A stretch of DNA of 64,000 nucleotides, taken from positions 196,001-260,000 of the forward strand of contig NW_006281109.1 in the NCBI RefSeq assembly GCF_000203795.2. The letters run 5' to 3'. The number at the start of each line of letters is the position of its first letter. The stretch's first letter is position 1. Positions 26,601 to 40,511 of the stretch are shown here, piece after piece. The stretch is from Batrachochytrium dendrobatidis JAM81. Lineage: Eukaryota; Chytridiomycota; Chytridiomycetes; Rhizophydiales. The position numbers were made by a program, and so were the translations under genes. Under the pieces are notes generated by a model. The model saw nothing but the letters and a program-made list of their open reading frames with translations, was not told the origin of the DNA and did not search any database.

Positions 26601-29600
26601 ATGCCCAACAAAAACTTTCGTGCCTTGTTCTCATTTTGCTGTTTGCAGCGAATTTGCTGCATTTGTTTCTGTGAAAGCAGCTTTTCTTGATACTTTCTAT
26701 AAAAGCTCTTGATTCGTGGAACAATCAATCCAGTTTCAACAGCAAGAGCATGGCAAATCAAGTCGTTTTTCCATGGCGTAGTTCCATTTTTTCTATCTAT
26801 TTTGCTCATCAATACTGCTATTTGTGCAGTTGTAAATCGGTAAGTAACACGCCAATTGCGCGTATGAAAAAGACTATGCTGTAACTTGGATTGACTGAGT
26901 GAAATATTAAAGACATTGGACAAAGAGTAGGGTTTGCCCGATTGTGACTCCATTTGAGACAAGTCGCATGTTGAATGGGTCTGGTCCAAAGACTGACCGT
27001 TTGCATTATCAATATCTGACTCGTAGGCTTTGATTTTGGATTGAAGTTTGTGGCCATCAACAAAATAATTGGTAGAATGGGCTAAACACTGATTCTCCAA
27101 ACGAATCCAAAACGAGGCAACATCAGACACCGATCGTATATCAATATGTCGAATCAGCAGTGGCGGCATCATAGAATAATCAAAAAGACCAGCCCGTCGC
27201 TCAACTCGGAAAAACTGTGGCATATTGGCTAGAGACATCATCCAAGATTTTTCCAACTCTTTTTCAACAGTTCCAGTTTCGTCGGAAGCATGTACTAATC
27301 CCAGGCTACATAAATCGCTTAATATTAGATTGAGACCTTTTCGCAGTCTAGAGTTATATATCAAGGGGCGAATAGATGGCTCAATGTTGCCAATGCTAAG
27401 GGTAGAATAGTTTGGACTTGACATGATAGCATCAGCGATTGAGGATTGAGAACACAGTCCAATACACTTTACAAAAATGTCAAATGGAAGCTCTGAAAAG
27501 AAACGCAACGACTCCACAATACGATTGGTGCGTACTCCGTCTTTTTCTGCCGCATGGCCTTCATCAGCACTGTTGCTATGTGACGACATAATAGGATTGA
27601 GAACAGTTATGGTGAACAACCATTCGTAGAAAATTTTGGCACGAATAAACTTGGCATCCATATAGCCATAGTTGAAAGCAATGGCTCGACTAGTCTCCAA
27701 TTTTTCAGTCGTATGTTGTGGTTCTAAAATATCTGCTGAATCACCCACAACTACATTATTTACCGTGGAAAGAATCTGTGGGGTTGAAGATGGAGTTTGC
27801 TGAGAACGCACTAAACACGTATTTGCTACTTCAGATAGGTTAGACTGCAATGGTGTAGCAATAGGTTGACTAGACTCATTGTCTGAATCAAATCCGCGAT
27901 GCAACTGTAGAGCATTCATATTTTGATCTGAACTACTACCAGTGGCAATATTCTCATCTGCTGTAAAGTTGGAATCAAAGTTGAGGTTGAAATTAGGTAT
28001 GCGGTTCAGGTCAAAATTCTGATCAAAAGGCGCTAAAAAGGGGCTACTTGGATGTGAGTCATTCAACTGTAGATCTGCCATCGAGTCTTTAAACTGATCA
28101 TTTCCAAATGTCTTTGTGCCGTCAAGGGTGTCTTCCATTGCATCATCACTCTCTTTGTTGTCGTAATCAGCGGTTGAATCTATAATTCGACCATCTTGAT
28201 CAACACGTTTTAGTCGCTGCACTTGGATCTGGCTGCTTCTCATAACCTTTTTAATAACCGTTTGCGGTTTTAAAATCGCCTCTGCTCGTAGTATTTTTAA
28301 ATGATCCTTTACTACTTTGCTCTGTGGTGTCAAACTACCATGTAGCATAATTGTTTTCATACTTGTTCGGCCAGTCAGTGACATGATGGAAAAAGAGTAT
28401 AGTTTAATTTTGCCCTCGCTTTGAAGCATTTTGCCTGCTCGCTCCACCGTTCGTTTATCTATTTTGCTATATTTAACCGGTGCCAAGTTAGAATTTCCGT
28501 TTTCTCGTTCCATTTCAAACTTTTTCAAAATGTCGCCTGATTTTGACGAAATAACAAGAACGTGGTGTGCCTCAAGATATTCAAGAATAATCTGACTTCG
28601 TGAGGAATGTGTATTGGGAACAGTCGATTTTCTTAATCTATTGCTCAGAGTGAGGGAGGGGCTTGTAGCTTGCGGTGTGTTGGTTAGAGGTGTATCAGGT
28701 TGAGTAGACGTATTGTTTTGAATTTCCCCGCTCAAGCTATTTTCATCAAGCAATTTATCCACTTGCGCAACTTTGTTTAAAGGTGTAGTAGATAGGTTTT
28801 TCGAGTCAGTGGCACGCTTAACCAATTGTGGTCTAACCACTTGATCGAAAAGTACACGCTGCTTCCATAATGATGCTTGAGATGGATTGCATTTTGAAGA
28901 ACAGACCCATTTGCCTATGGGTGTCCTGCTAAGTTTGTATTTGCGACAACGACCATGGTACCATTTTTTGCATCCAAAACAACAAACAACAACAACACTT
29001 GGATCAAGGTTTTTTGGAATAGGCATATGGCAAATCTCGCATGCACGTCCAGTAGATGAAGAACCTGGTGATGGCTCGGTGTTGGGTGCGATAGATATTA
29101 AAACAATGGGTTTGGTGAATTGAAGAGTGTTCTCTGTATCGGAAGTGCTGTTTATTGCTTCACTTGGAGTATGAATCGAGGCTTCTTTATCTATAATATC
29201 CGTACCGACAGATTCGTTTGATGGTGGAGCCAAAGCTTGTTTTTTTGAAAACAAAGCATCGCCTGAATGCGTTCCAAGAGTCTCGAGTGATCGTTTTTTC
29301 TCTTTTCGAGTCAAATAGTTTACTGTTGGGCTTGAATCGTCTTGTTTATGTTGCTGGGGTTGATCTAATTGAAAATGAGCGTTTATCTCCAATTGTGCGT
29401 TTCCATTACGGCATTCAACTTTGCCCGAGGCAGTGCTACAAGCACGTGTAAGAGTAGATTGTCGAGTGGTCATAGGTGGCAATGTGTGCTCCACCATAGG
29501 CAAGGGCGTAAGGATGCAATCAGTGCCATCAAAAACAGCAGTTTTATTATTCACCGGATGGTCACTTTGAGAAGCATGTACACTAGTTTTCTTTTTCGAC

Positions 29601-31977
29601 GCTGAACGTGTATTACTATCATCAGTAAGCGAACTAGATACATGAGCAGGTCTACGGCTTGATTTCCGCTTTGATCTTGGAGCTGGAATAGACTCGACAG
29701 CTGGCAGAAGGGGTAATTCTAAAAGTGGGCTATGCTCTGCAACCAAAGATTGCGAGCCAAGTGTCGCATCAGTAGCTATGATTGGACAATCAAAAGTGGT
29801 ATTAGACTTGGTCAAGAGATTCCGAGGTGTATCTAAATCAAATTTGGCTGTTGGATTGGCAGTCTTATCATGCACATTTTGGTGATTTTTAAGGCGTGTA
29901 TCATCATCACCTATCACAGAATTTGCATCTTTTGTAGCACAAGGCGCACGATCAAGTTCCACCATTCCAAGCATTCGAGATGAATATATGCGCAGCATAT
30001 GTGATTTAAGCTGATTATCGGCAATAGTGGTCAAAAATGGCGTTTTCGTAGAAACATTAGTGCTCATCTTGGTCGTAATTTGGTGCAGCATGCGGAGATA
30101 AACTCCTCCAAGTGCTTTACAAATATCTGATATGACAATACCCTCCGTGCCAGTCGATTCTATAATATCATAGACCTGTTTTTGAATAGGCACATTGCTA
30201 AGAAATCGACCAGCTGGTTGTGAACAAACAATACTGTCTGGCACATGGTTGGTGTGAATAGTTTGGTCTGCTAATAATGATGCAGATGGCTGAGAAAGTG
30301 GCTGGGCTGTTTCCGAGCACAATAGTGCACTTTGATTGAGAGTCGATTTACTGGAGCTAATGTATGCGCGATTACCACGCACGCATTTAACTGTGCGAGT
30401 GCCATTTTTGATTTTTGGATCAACGATGTTAATGCGATCCAAATACTGGCTGTTGACCAATATACAAATAATACGAAAAAATGATTTACGGGCTTGTCTA
30501 GTTTTTTGAAAATTCTACATGTGATAATCAAAGACAACATAATGCTTTTAAGTTTAAACCACTTTGGTTGTTACTTGATTCACTATAGCAATCCAGTACG
30601 ACTTACAAGTGCCAGAAAAATATCCTCGATAGCCATAACTTGATTAGCCGATCCCATTACAAGAGACATGATTGTTTCCTTGATGCCATCAGGATTAATA
30701 ACAAATTCCAATTGCTCATTACTATTGGCAGTGGAGTCTATAATCAGCTTGGACGACTCTCCTGCATTTCCAAGCTGAGCAATCAATCCCATATTTTTCA
30801 TGTATGTGTGATATGCTTTGCACTCATCAATGAATCGTCGATGAACACAGTTTTGAGTTCGAATCTTATTTTTGACTATGGGGTAATTCAAACTAACATG
30901 ACAGATCTCGTCGTGTTAGCACAGTCAGACATGCATTCAATATCATTCAAGATGATTTCAAAACAGACAGATGCCTGTGTATACAACGTACATGAGATTT
31001 GACTTTTTGAGAACCTTGATAGTGTAAAATGTAGATCGTGGATCTTTTGCCAGTAGTTTAGAGATTTCCGATTGGGACGCACCGTTTTCACGTCCCTTGA
31101 CAATCACATCCAACACTTCAAACACATTGTCGCTAATTGGAACGGTACTCTAAACACAAACAATCCGAGAAATACAATGTGATCAGCAGAGAATGCATAA
31201 ACTACTACAAAGTGGTGAATTTAGTCCAGTCCTACTTTGTTGATTTGCAAAACCCTGAATCGGGCGGTTTCACTTGCTACCAAGTAGATTTTCAATGGAT
31301 ACGCTTGCTCGAGTTGACTAAAAGGTATATTGGACAAATCAGATCTTTCCAACTATATATTCCAAAACAAACTATTAATGCAGGTCAAACAGTAAAATAG
31401 GAAAATAAATAGAATAATGTAGTACCATTTGAGCATCTTTTTTTGGGTTCAAAGGACCGTGATGGAAAGCGAGGTCTCGAAGTTGGAGCATCTGTCGAAA
31501 CAAAAACTGTCGCATGTTTACATCAATGAGCATACCTTGACCACAATGCAGATATAATAAAATCAGTTGGCAAGTCCAATCAATAAATAGCCAGTCAGTT
31601 TTACGATATGAATATTCATTATAGATTTAAACAGCATCATCTGTATCAAGAAGATAATCCAGTTTGTATTTGAAATCCAATGATTCAGTCTACTTTAGAA
31701 CTACCTTGCTTGGCTGGCTCATTTTCCAGTATTGACTGTTTCGCTTCAAATTCAAATGCATTGGATGATTCATCCAAACTCTGACACTGTTTTGAAATCC
31801 GTAATTCGAGCAGACTCCATAGCCGATTTAAAGAGCAACCTAACATTTGAGTTGTTAAAGCAGATATAACTTGATAGGAAACAAGCCAGATGAACAGCAT
31901 TCGAATCGAGTAGGTTGTGTACCTTGAATGCCATCAAATGCTACTTCCTCCACACATGCCACTAATGCCGAGTCCAT
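23602..31977 (-). CDS. TFC3: TFIIIC largest (B-block-binding) subunit with embedded PHD finger
   Basis: Subunit of the RNA polymerase III factor TFIIIC that binds the B-box of tRNA genes. Eleven exons in transcript order: 31977-31923, 31839-31705, 31535-31426, 31149-30992, 30892-30607, 30514-25968, 25779-25464, 25333-24542, 24407-24015, 23926-23737 and 23672-23602. They sum to 2350 aa, all in phase. The N-terminus MDSALVACVEEVAFDGIQG matches the GTF3C1/Tfc3 start. The B-block winged helix lies around 101-170 (DPRSTFYTIKVLKKSN). A C4HC3 PHD finger (CEIC...CCFGC..WYHGRC...WVCSSKC) sits at about 738-790, inside one uninterrupted exon. A Myb/SANT-like helical block (AWTPEEDRMIL) lies near 1650, and winged-helix-like sequence follows near the C-terminus. 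The PHD finger is not part of the human or yeast proteins I know. The junction 25968/25779 was chosen by phase over a nearer acceptor that gives an early stop. Confidence 0.88.
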
Positions 31978-32519
31978 AAATGGATATGTTTGGTACTGTT
32001 GGTTTAAAAAGAGTCAATCCGACTATAATAATAGTCCTGATGTCAGATGTATAAATTATTACAGCCGAAATCAACTGCTTTGTGGGTTGAAATCGTTTGT
32101 TGGCTGCAAATGTTGGATTCAAATCATGTCATTTGAATCAACACTAAAACTATAGCACACATACTGAAAAATGAACTCAAATACTCGCACTACAAAGATT
32201 CAAAATAGACTAATTGGGTTTGAAGGTTTTAATCAATTCAATCTCATACATGACAGTCGATGCAAAACACATTCCGTGGCAAGTCAGTAGTAAAGAAACT
32301 GATAAAAAGTAAAAATAAGCATGCAAGAGGAATAGACTATGCAAGAGCTTAGATCTAGACCTCTTGGTATGATGTGGAAAACAGTTGACGACAAAAAGCA
32401 AAGATAAATGTGAATGAAATATCAAAATCTAAACAGACTCTGACTAGTATGTACATAAAACCAAAGCTGACAAACGATGATCAAAAAGGCAAAAAGTATT
32501 GACAGATTGACTTTGAGAA
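31978..32519. other. Intergenic region upstream of TFC3, nothing recognised
   Basis: Holds the 5' region of the TFIIIC gene and the 3' flank of the ATP-grasp-like gene, both on the minus strand. I see no exon, RNA gene or repeat in it. Confidence 0.5.
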
Positions 32520-34605
32520 CTACATGACAATCTCGTCGAGTAACGCCTTGTCAGGATTTAGTGCTTCAAAAAGCTCAAAATCAAATATCTTTTCGTTATA
32601 CCATGGATAGTTTGGATCTCGAGGAGCAGTAGATGGTGCATCTTTCATCAATCGCTGTGCCATTTTATCAATAGCAATTACGGACAAGACTGTTTGAATA
32701 TATGCGTCAATCAAATCATCAATTCCAATACCAAGATGATTAAAATCCTTGCGATCCATGAGAAGCAATCGCTGAGCTTCAGTAGTCCATTCACCATCTG
32801 TTTTAACCGACAAATTGGTGCCAAGCATCTCCCATGAAGTTACTAGTACACCATGAGTTGGAATTAATGTGAGCAATTAAAATACATTCGAATCTATAGT
32901 AGACAGCTGAAACCTATATACAAGAACTTACATTCGGGATGATCTTCAAGGTTGCGACATAGTGGAGTCCGAGCCTTACGCGCATAGCATGCAACCGGGC
33001 GAAACCCGTTGCTATTGGCAGTCACCATCATACGCAAGTCACTTACATACGTATGGTTCTTTTTATTGGGAATCGTACCCACATGGAAAAACTTGCCAGC
33101 ACGAGTAACAGAAGACCATGAAGCATTTCCAACAAGCGATTGCACAATAAACTTGTCGTAAAAATGGTCGGTGTTCATAAAATCATCCAGCTCCTTCTTA
33201 TTGGTAATGGTGTAAACACCTTGGCCAGCGTTCGAGTAGGGGACTTTGAGCACGGCATGACCGCCCATAGAATCAATCCACAGTGGGATTTCGCTTTTGG
33301 TTACGTTGCGAATGGTTTCAGGCATGCGAATTGCCATACCAGTGCCAGTGAGCTCCGAGTTGAAGAAATCGTATGCACGAGAGGCCATCATTTTATTGCG
33401 TCCGCCAGCCAGACACGATACAATGCTGTTGAGAACAATGGTTTTCGAATTGATGGGAATACGGTTCCATGGTTTTTGAGTAACGTAACGGAAACAAGCA
33501 CGAATAGGATGCCATGTTTTGTGTTCATCTCTCAGGTACATCAGACCATCAATCCACTTGACTGGTGGATCAGGATCTTCAACATAGTATTCTGCCAGCC
33601 AAACCGTCTCCTTGACGGTATCGGCAAGAACAGCAGCATACCCCGATGCCTCCATCATGTTCTTGTCACACACCACAGCAAGATCACCAAGTGATTTGTC
33701 AGCATTAGCGGCCAGTTCGCAAAAGGTGGAATCAATCACAATGCCATAACCACCGTGTTCGTGCTCCTCGCCAATTTCAGAGAGTAGGGGCATCGATTTT
33801 TGACCAGATGGACATGAGTTGGTCTCAACAATGATCATTTGACGTTGACCCTCGGCAGTTGTAACATGAAAAAGATCAGATCCTATAACAAATGCATAGA
33901 ATACGCAACATTAAACTAGATATCGATATACGAGAATCCAAACACTGCATAATGGAAAAGAGACATACCAGCCCACTGAAAATACTTGGGTTTGTATTTA
34001 AGAAGCGATTTCAACGAATCAAGGTTGACTTGTGGATTCAGATGAGTATATCTAGCAAGGATACGTTCATTGCCCAGTGAAAAGAACGATGATACGAGTG
34101 GGTGGATGTTGGCATTAAGTACTCGCGGGTAAAAATGTCGCTCCGCTTCAAACTCGCCCTCCTGAACTTTGCGGGCGTCCAAGCCAGAACGAGACTTTGT
34201 GGGTATAAGCTTGGGAGAAGCTATATCGACCAATACAGGGGAGGAAGTAGTAGAGGCAGGCTTAACAGGACACTCGGTAAGTGAGGCAACAGTTGCTCCA
34301 TTTTCCGCATGGTTCATCTTGACAGCAGCACCAGTGGAGGTACGCACAATTCCAGGTGTTGAAGATGAGCTAGAAATTAATGGAACAAAGGAAGCCTGCT
34401 CGGCAGCAATGGCGGTGGATCCACACACAGAGTCAGAAAAAACAGCTACGTTAGCAAGGGAGTGGTTGCAAGTCAAGCTATGAGTAGATGATTTATCAGT
34501 ATCATCGGTGTTGATGCAAGGATAGATGTTTACAGCAGGCACACGAACAGACTTTTCTAAGTATGCAGATGGAGTAGAGTGAGGATCAACGACCTGAGAT
34601 TCCAT
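32520..34605 (-). CDS. ATP-grasp-like conserved protein
   Basis: Exons 34605-33969, 33882-32932 and 32842-32520 join in phase to give 636 aa. The first 150 residues are Ser/Thr rich and likely disordered. From about residue 165 the protein is compact: VETNSCPSGQKSMP and later GGHAVLKVPYSNAGQGVY look like the two nucleotide-binding segments of an ATP-grasp ligase (the Lys of VLKVPYS and the Gly-rich loop). HVGTIPNKKNHTYVSDLRMM and RPVACYARKARTPL resemble the acidic/Asn metal-binding end of that fold. Substrate and pathway cannot be read; the assignment is from motif layout only. Codon use is noticeably more GC-rich at third positions than in the flanking genes, suggesting strong expression. 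Confidence 0.6.
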
Positions 34606-35560
34606 TATGTACCCAATAGTACAGATACAATATTAACAACTAGAATAAGAACAAACGTGGGTTAAAGTTGGAAGAGTTGAGATGTAACAAAAGCTGCAAA
34701 CACGGTCTTGTTCGACTAGAGTATCGACCTTGTATTATAACCTCACGGTTTACAAGTGCGTGCTTAATTCAACCCGAGTTCATGTATAAATCTATTGGCT
34801 TACCTGGGCTATATATGTTGAGCAATACAAACTACCGCTTTAAAACAACTTGGATTTTAATCAACAAGCAGTCTAAATAACTAGAATACCTTGCCAAATA
34901 ACTAAAAACCATGGAATATAAACTCATGAGCTAATGGCTCATAATGCCATCGACTAATTCAAGTCAGGTTGACTAGTGCATGGCTCGCGCGTGATTGGTG
35001 CTGACTACACGTGGATCAATCGTGTCCAACGACTCGCTCATGTCAGTCACTGAAACAAACTTTCCGCCTTGTTTTTGCTCAGGATGAATCAAAAACTACT
35101 ATATAATGGGGTGGTTATGAGAAAGGGAACGTTTATAGTAACGTCATGTTCATCTAAGCATCTACTACCAGAATGGGCTTTATTCTATTCTGTGTGTGCT
35201 TTAGTATCTATATACTTATATCAAACATACTTGCATCAATACCTTGACATTCATTCTTATTTTGTTGCTATTTTAGCCAACTTTTCTGGTTGGCATTCCT
35301 TGTCAGTCCATTCAAACCTCCGACTCTTTACACTTTTTGGTACTCCGCTTATATATGATCTCACCGACTTGCGCCGAGTCGGATTCCCATTTTACAAAAA
35401 TAATTCGAGAAATACCCTCAACCGTTCCGACTCTACCCACAAACTCAGCTCATCAATCACCAACTCGGCATGCATCTGAGCCAGCTCATATAGACTGTTT
35501 TGTGCAAGTATAATCTCCACATTCATGGCATTGAGTGTAGGAAACATACACAACAACACA
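34606..35560. other. Intergenic region; one weak ORF
   Basis: Upstream region of the ATP-grasp-like gene and 3' flank of the XPF-fold candidate. A plus-strand ORF from the ATG at 35084 to 35479 (131 codons) has a hydrophobic middle but no family resemblance, splice context or conserved motif, so I do not call it a gene. Confidence 0.4.
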
Positions 35561-38500
35561 CTATGCTATTATGTCATTCATTTCAAAAAGCGGGTTAGTT
35601 GCAGTATTTAAAAAGTATGGGTGGAATACTTTGACAGGTGTGGTTAGATTAAAAGCCATAAACTCAACTGGATTCTGATCGTGATGCAGCCATCCTCTAT
35701 TCTCCCACATGCTTTGTGACCTCCATGGTTTGCCATTCATATATTCATTCTTGACCATGGCATCCGAGTTGATTTCTGAATCCATCAGCAATGCTATATC
35801 ATTGCCCAGCTTTCTAAAATTTAAATAGTGTTGGCGCTTGTTCAATTCAAATCCATTAAAACGGCCCAGAAACTTTACCTAATTGAATGAGCTACATGAT
35901 CTAAACTGCCACCCAAAGTCCACCTGAGTGATGTCCCAACTTTTTCTTTTAGCACAGAAGAAAACACGCATAGATGAGCCAATACATGTTGTACAGGAGG
36001 TGTCATGGCAAATGCCTCATTGCCACTACAGATTCCTGTCAATATGAGATGGATTTGCGTAAATCGCAATGCTACATCTAAAATGATATTTCCCAGTGGA
36101 GAATTTAAAACCAGTGATGGATCAAACTTTCTCTCAATATGTTGAATTTGCACCTGGGATTGCTGCGATAGCATTTGGATGGGGTATAATCTAAAACAAA
36201 CTTGTCAACTGGATTCAAACTCTATTTAACATTCAAAATGAAAATGTCAAATGATCTATTTACATGGTACAATTGCGTTCATCCAAAGCAATGATCTGGA
36301 CCGAGTTACTTGATTTAGGGTTGCATAATCCATACGACCGTTCATAAAGTTCAATGTGATAGCGATTCGCAAGGTGATTAACCAATGCGCCATTGAGAAA
36401 CACTGCCGGTGTAGCCAAATAGATATGGCTTGAAGTATATAACTGCTCTGATGAGTCGACCACATTTTCGGTTTGAATGAATGGAGGATGCGTGTTGAAA
36501 TGGCTTGGGGATTGGATATGAATAAAGGACATGGATGGTGATGGTGCATCCATTGAACGTGAGAATACTTTTGTGGCTGATTTATCGCGAATCCGAATAT
36601 AGTCATTTACAGAGTCGGAAACAGAAAATTGAACGATAGATGCAGTGTTTTTTTGCAGACATACACTTGGATGATCCATTCCTCCTGTCATGTCATCTTC
36701 GTATTGACTACGAGTTCTTTTATTTGCCATTGAGTTGCCGACGTCGGATACTGTGTACTTTTTACCGATCGGCAATTCGGACAATTGCGAAATAAATGTA
36801 GTCGCGACCTGATCTACTAGAAATTGCAGATCTGAATGTTTCAACGGCTCATACTTTATCATCAACTGCTGTATCACTTTTCGTGAGTGTGAAAACACAT
36901 CCATTGCATATTCAGCCAAAAGTAGTTCTTTGCGCCATACTGTTGAAGATATTACCAAAGGTTTGAAATGGGTTGAGCTTATCTGGCTATGTTTATTGAT
37001 GGTGACGAGTGCGTTTGTGAGGTCCCACGAAAGCATTTCAAGTTGACAAGTAGTAGATACTTTCATTGGCTTCAAGTCAAGCAAAGTAATGGTAGATTTA
37101 ATGTTGGGTGGTGTATTTTGACTTGATTGCGCCAAACATAATGCTGGCATTTCTGTTATTTCTATGTACACCAAACATAAGCTATTCAATAAGAATCTAG
37201 AATAAATTGGAAAAACAAGTCAATATCCACAATTACGTTTAAGCCTATGCGTGGATGGCTGATCAAAAGCAGCATCACGGACTTCCTTGTAAAGCACGTT
37301 TGGTACATGACTAACACACGACAGTAGATCTTGAGCAATTGAGTGATCTGAAATCATTGAATCAAATTCTTCTAAGCTGTTTGAGAAGATATGATCGATA
37401 TCCAATACACTGGACAATGACTCTGATTTTAAAATGTTATGCAACATCAAAGTACATTTTCCAGTATGAGTTGTGCTGATGTTTCTTGTCGACAAGGGTG
37501 GTTCTAGCATTACAACTCGGGTTAGTTTAAATCAGCATCATCGAACTAGTAGCAACAGATGGTCGCTTATACAATTTCACAATAAACACAACCTAGTGGT
37601 TCAGCATGAACACGATCTTGTGCTAAAAAGACTTTGAACTCCGTAGTATCTATAATTTTCGATTTTTCTACAAGAACGTCTATAATGCAATTAAATTTCA
37701 AGATTAATGTTTGTGCTTGTATATACTATAGACATGTAATGCAAAGCAGTATACATTCCTTTTAACGATTGATGGTCGGAAACGAGTTGATCTGCATCAC
37801 ATTCGCTCATTTGTGAGATATTCATGGTGGACACTTTGATACATGGTTCATTTTTTAATGAACATGAAGATTTTTCTGGTATAATTTGTTCCATAAATTC
37901 AACGTCAGATCTGTCAACACACAATTCGCGAAACAACGTCGAGTCTAAAGATTCGACCGAGGTAGTTGAAACCAATGATACCGTTTGTAAATGATCTGAA
38001 CAGTCATGCACACTATTGAAAATACACAATAAAATAGTATTAGAAAAAGCCTGATATTTCAAGTGTCATGGAGATATGTGATCTTACATGGACTGTAAAA
38101 TTTGATGCAACGGTTTGTTTTTGAACGAGTCGCAAGTAGTAAATGTTGGTAATCTGGCAATAGTTTTATGGAATAAATCTCGTTTAGTCCGATTAAAAGG
38201 GGAAAGGGACACAATAGGAGATTCCAGTATGAATTGATTGCTAGAGCGTTGTATTGACTCGAACCATTCAATGTTTGGATCTGAAAGATGAATGTGAGAG
38301 ACACAATCCAAGTCATCTCTCATGGCACATGAAACAGAACACTTTTCGAAACAAATATCGTATAAGAGTTTATCAATGTTCAGTTTGTCTTGGATGCAAC
38401 ACGGCACATGGTTGCAGTTCAATACAGGATTATTCGGTAAAGGCTTTAATGACGAATCAGTATCTGTATTGCAATAAAAGGTATTCTCTAATGATGTAGT

Positions 38501-38602
38501 GGAGAGATACGAGACGAGAGTGGTCTTGGTCAATGCATGATTTAAGCCATATGCACACAGTCGTTCAAGTAGATCACTTTTCCAAGAGTCTTTTGACTCC
38601 AT
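35561..38602 (-). CDS. Possible XPF-fold (Zip2/SHOC1-like) protein
   Basis: Tentative. Exons in transcript order: 38602-38088, 38012-37784 (or ending at 37835), 37725-37593, 37515-37237, 37161-36264, 36190-35879 and 35813-35561. They give about 872 aa with every junction in phase. The recognisable part is around residues 610-760: a hydrophobic strand with NHLANRYHIELYERS, then VQIIALDERNCTILYPIQ, then a long helix. This is the order of a degenerate XPF/ERCC4 nuclease fold (family ERK replaced by DER). Upstream, AEPLVVMLEPPL and LILKFNCIIDVLVEKS resemble the region before the XPF fold in SHOC1/Zip2, the meiotic crossover factors. If so, it would act with an MSH4-MSH5/Spo16-type ZMM complex. 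The catalytic nuclease motif appears absent. It could be another helical protein. The conserved promoter motif lies 42 nt upstream. Confidence 0.5.
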
Positions 38603-39071
38603 GCTTTACAATCAAATACAATATTCAACAAGCAATATAAGCTGTATTCACGTAAAACACTAAATAAGAGTATAATAAACGACCCGTTCTATGTTTGATT
38701 GGTACCAATCTTACCAAACATTGTTTTATAAACTCTTTTAGCTTATTATCTTTGCTCATTCCTGTTCCAATATATTCCCTACTTGTTCAATCTCCGACTT
38801 TCAATATTATATGATTGGTTGTAATCTTGAACTAGATTGCAAATCTATTTGATATTAGAATGCAACAAAGCTTTTATACAATAACCAATTTCCAATGAGC
38901 ATTTATAATTGCTGTTCATTTCAAAACAATTACTGCAAAATAAATACAAAGATGTTCCATTTTATATGGAGATGACTGCAAAATGTTTGAATCTTTAGCA
39001 TAAGATCAATTTATTCCTGCCAAGTGTTCAAAACATATTTATATCTGTTCATCTACCATCCCACCATATGC
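38603..39071. other. Intergenic region with conserved promoter motif
   Basis: Holds the 5' region of the XPF-fold candidate and the 3' flank of the HMG gene. The only feature I see is the minus-strand ACGTGAATAC motif at 38644-38657. Confidence 0.5.
38644..38657 (-). promoter_or_regulatory. ACGTGAATAC motif, copy 2
   Basis: Minus-strand TTTTACGTGAATAC, 42 nt upstream of the predicted start codon of the gene at 35561-38602 and in its direction of transcription. Confidence 0.55.
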
Positions 39072-40511
39072 CTAAGCCTTGCGTTTAGCGACCTTCTTGG
39101 CAGCTGGCTTCTTGGCGCTCTTTTTAACAGTCTTTTTAACAGTCTTCTTGGCAGCAGTCTTCTTGGCGGTAGTCTTTTTGGCAGCTGGCTTCTTAGCGCT
39201 CTTCTTGACAGTCCTTTTAGCAACTAGCTTCTTTGTAGACTTTTTCACAACAAGCTTTCTCTTGACAACCTTTTTAACAATCTTTTTTACTTTCTTGACA
39301 AGCTTTTTTTTAGGCATAACCTGTGCACGGGCATTTTTGGTCAAAGCAGCCATCATATCGGTGATAGTTTGAGTCGATTCTTTGGTGTTGGCCAAGTACT
39401 TTGCATTTTCCTTAAACCATTGTTCATATGCTCTCTTGTACTCGTCGGTATATTTTTCACGATCCCCAGAGCTCATTCCATTCCACACCTTGCTCAGAGC
39501 AGAAGTACGCTTTACCAGTGTCGATGTGGCATTTTCGCCAATCAGATCAGCAAGCTTGGAGTGAGGGAGAGCCCCAGCATCACGCATAAAGCAGAACATA
39601 GCAGAGGTTGGGCGTTTTGGAAGATGCACGTTAACTGGAGGCTTTTGGACTTTTTTACCAAGAGCCTTGCGCATTACATTGATCTTGCGAATAAGAGTAT
39701 GATGAGCCGGAGTAAGCTTTTTGAGATACTCAGCATAGTCCTTCTTGTACTTTTCGAGAGCAACAGAAGCCTTGTCGAAGTACAACTTGATATTCCAAGA
39801 GCAAAACCAGTTAGTTGGGCATTAAACTATTTACACAAGACAGACTGATCTACCTTTTTTGCGCTTGGAGATGTATTGTGCCACATCTCGGCTATTTTCT
39901 TCGAGGCCCACACAACCTTTTTAGCACTAAGCTCAGGTGGACAGTCCTTGAAAGTCTCTGCATTACTCTTTACAAAGAAAGAGTAGGAGTTTCCTGGCTT
40001 GACTGGAGGAACAATTTGGGGGAGAGCAGGCATATTCTTGAGAATATTCTGGGTCACCTTACGCTTAAGAGCAACCTTGTTCACTAAACACATGGCAGAT
40101 CAGTTACCGAAATACACAAAGTATAGCAGCATAATTTAAACACCCGGGGGTTTGGAAATCAAGAGTAGTAGCTCATAGTATAACACGAGACTATACAGTT
40201 GAAACATGGAATACGCAAGGTAGCATCTAGTTCAACTGGCCACAGTGAATCTCAACAAAACAGTCAAGGGATAAATAGTAGACTCTGAGCACGTAGACTA
40301 GCAAGGACATCAATATGAGTCAAAGGTACTATGACAAGCAACACAACTTGCCTGGTTTCGAAGTAGAGAGTCCTGCCAAGTGACGACATGAAAGAAAGGG
40401 GGAGCGAACAGTATCATAACGAGTATACGAACTAGTGATAGAAGACGTATAAGAGTACGATGAAAATACAGAACTTTTTGTAAAACCTCCAGAGAGAAAC
40501 CGAGAGGACAT
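39072..40511 (-). CDS. Mitochondrial double HMG-box DNA-packaging protein with H1-like tail
   Basis: Abf2/TFAM-like nucleoid protein. Exons 40511-40352, 40083-39854 and 39785-39072 give 367 aa in phase; the first intron needs a GC donor (GCAAGT). The N-terminal 45 residues are rich in Ser, Thr, Tyr and Arg with no acidic residue until Asp34 (MSSRFLSGGFTKSSVFSS), typical of a mitochondrial targeting peptide. HMG box 1 runs about 68-150 (PVKPGNSYSFFVKS...IAEMWHNTSPS), box 2 about 165-250 (LPKRPTSAMFCFMRD...SKVWNGMSSGDREKYTDEYK). The last 90 residues are a Lys/Ala/Pro/Val array of repeated KKSAKKPAAKK units, like the tail of linker histone H1. Yeast Abf2 lacks such a tail, so this may be a lineage-specific nucleoid compaction element. 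Mitochondrial location is predicted, not shown; nuclear location is the alternative. Confidence 0.85.
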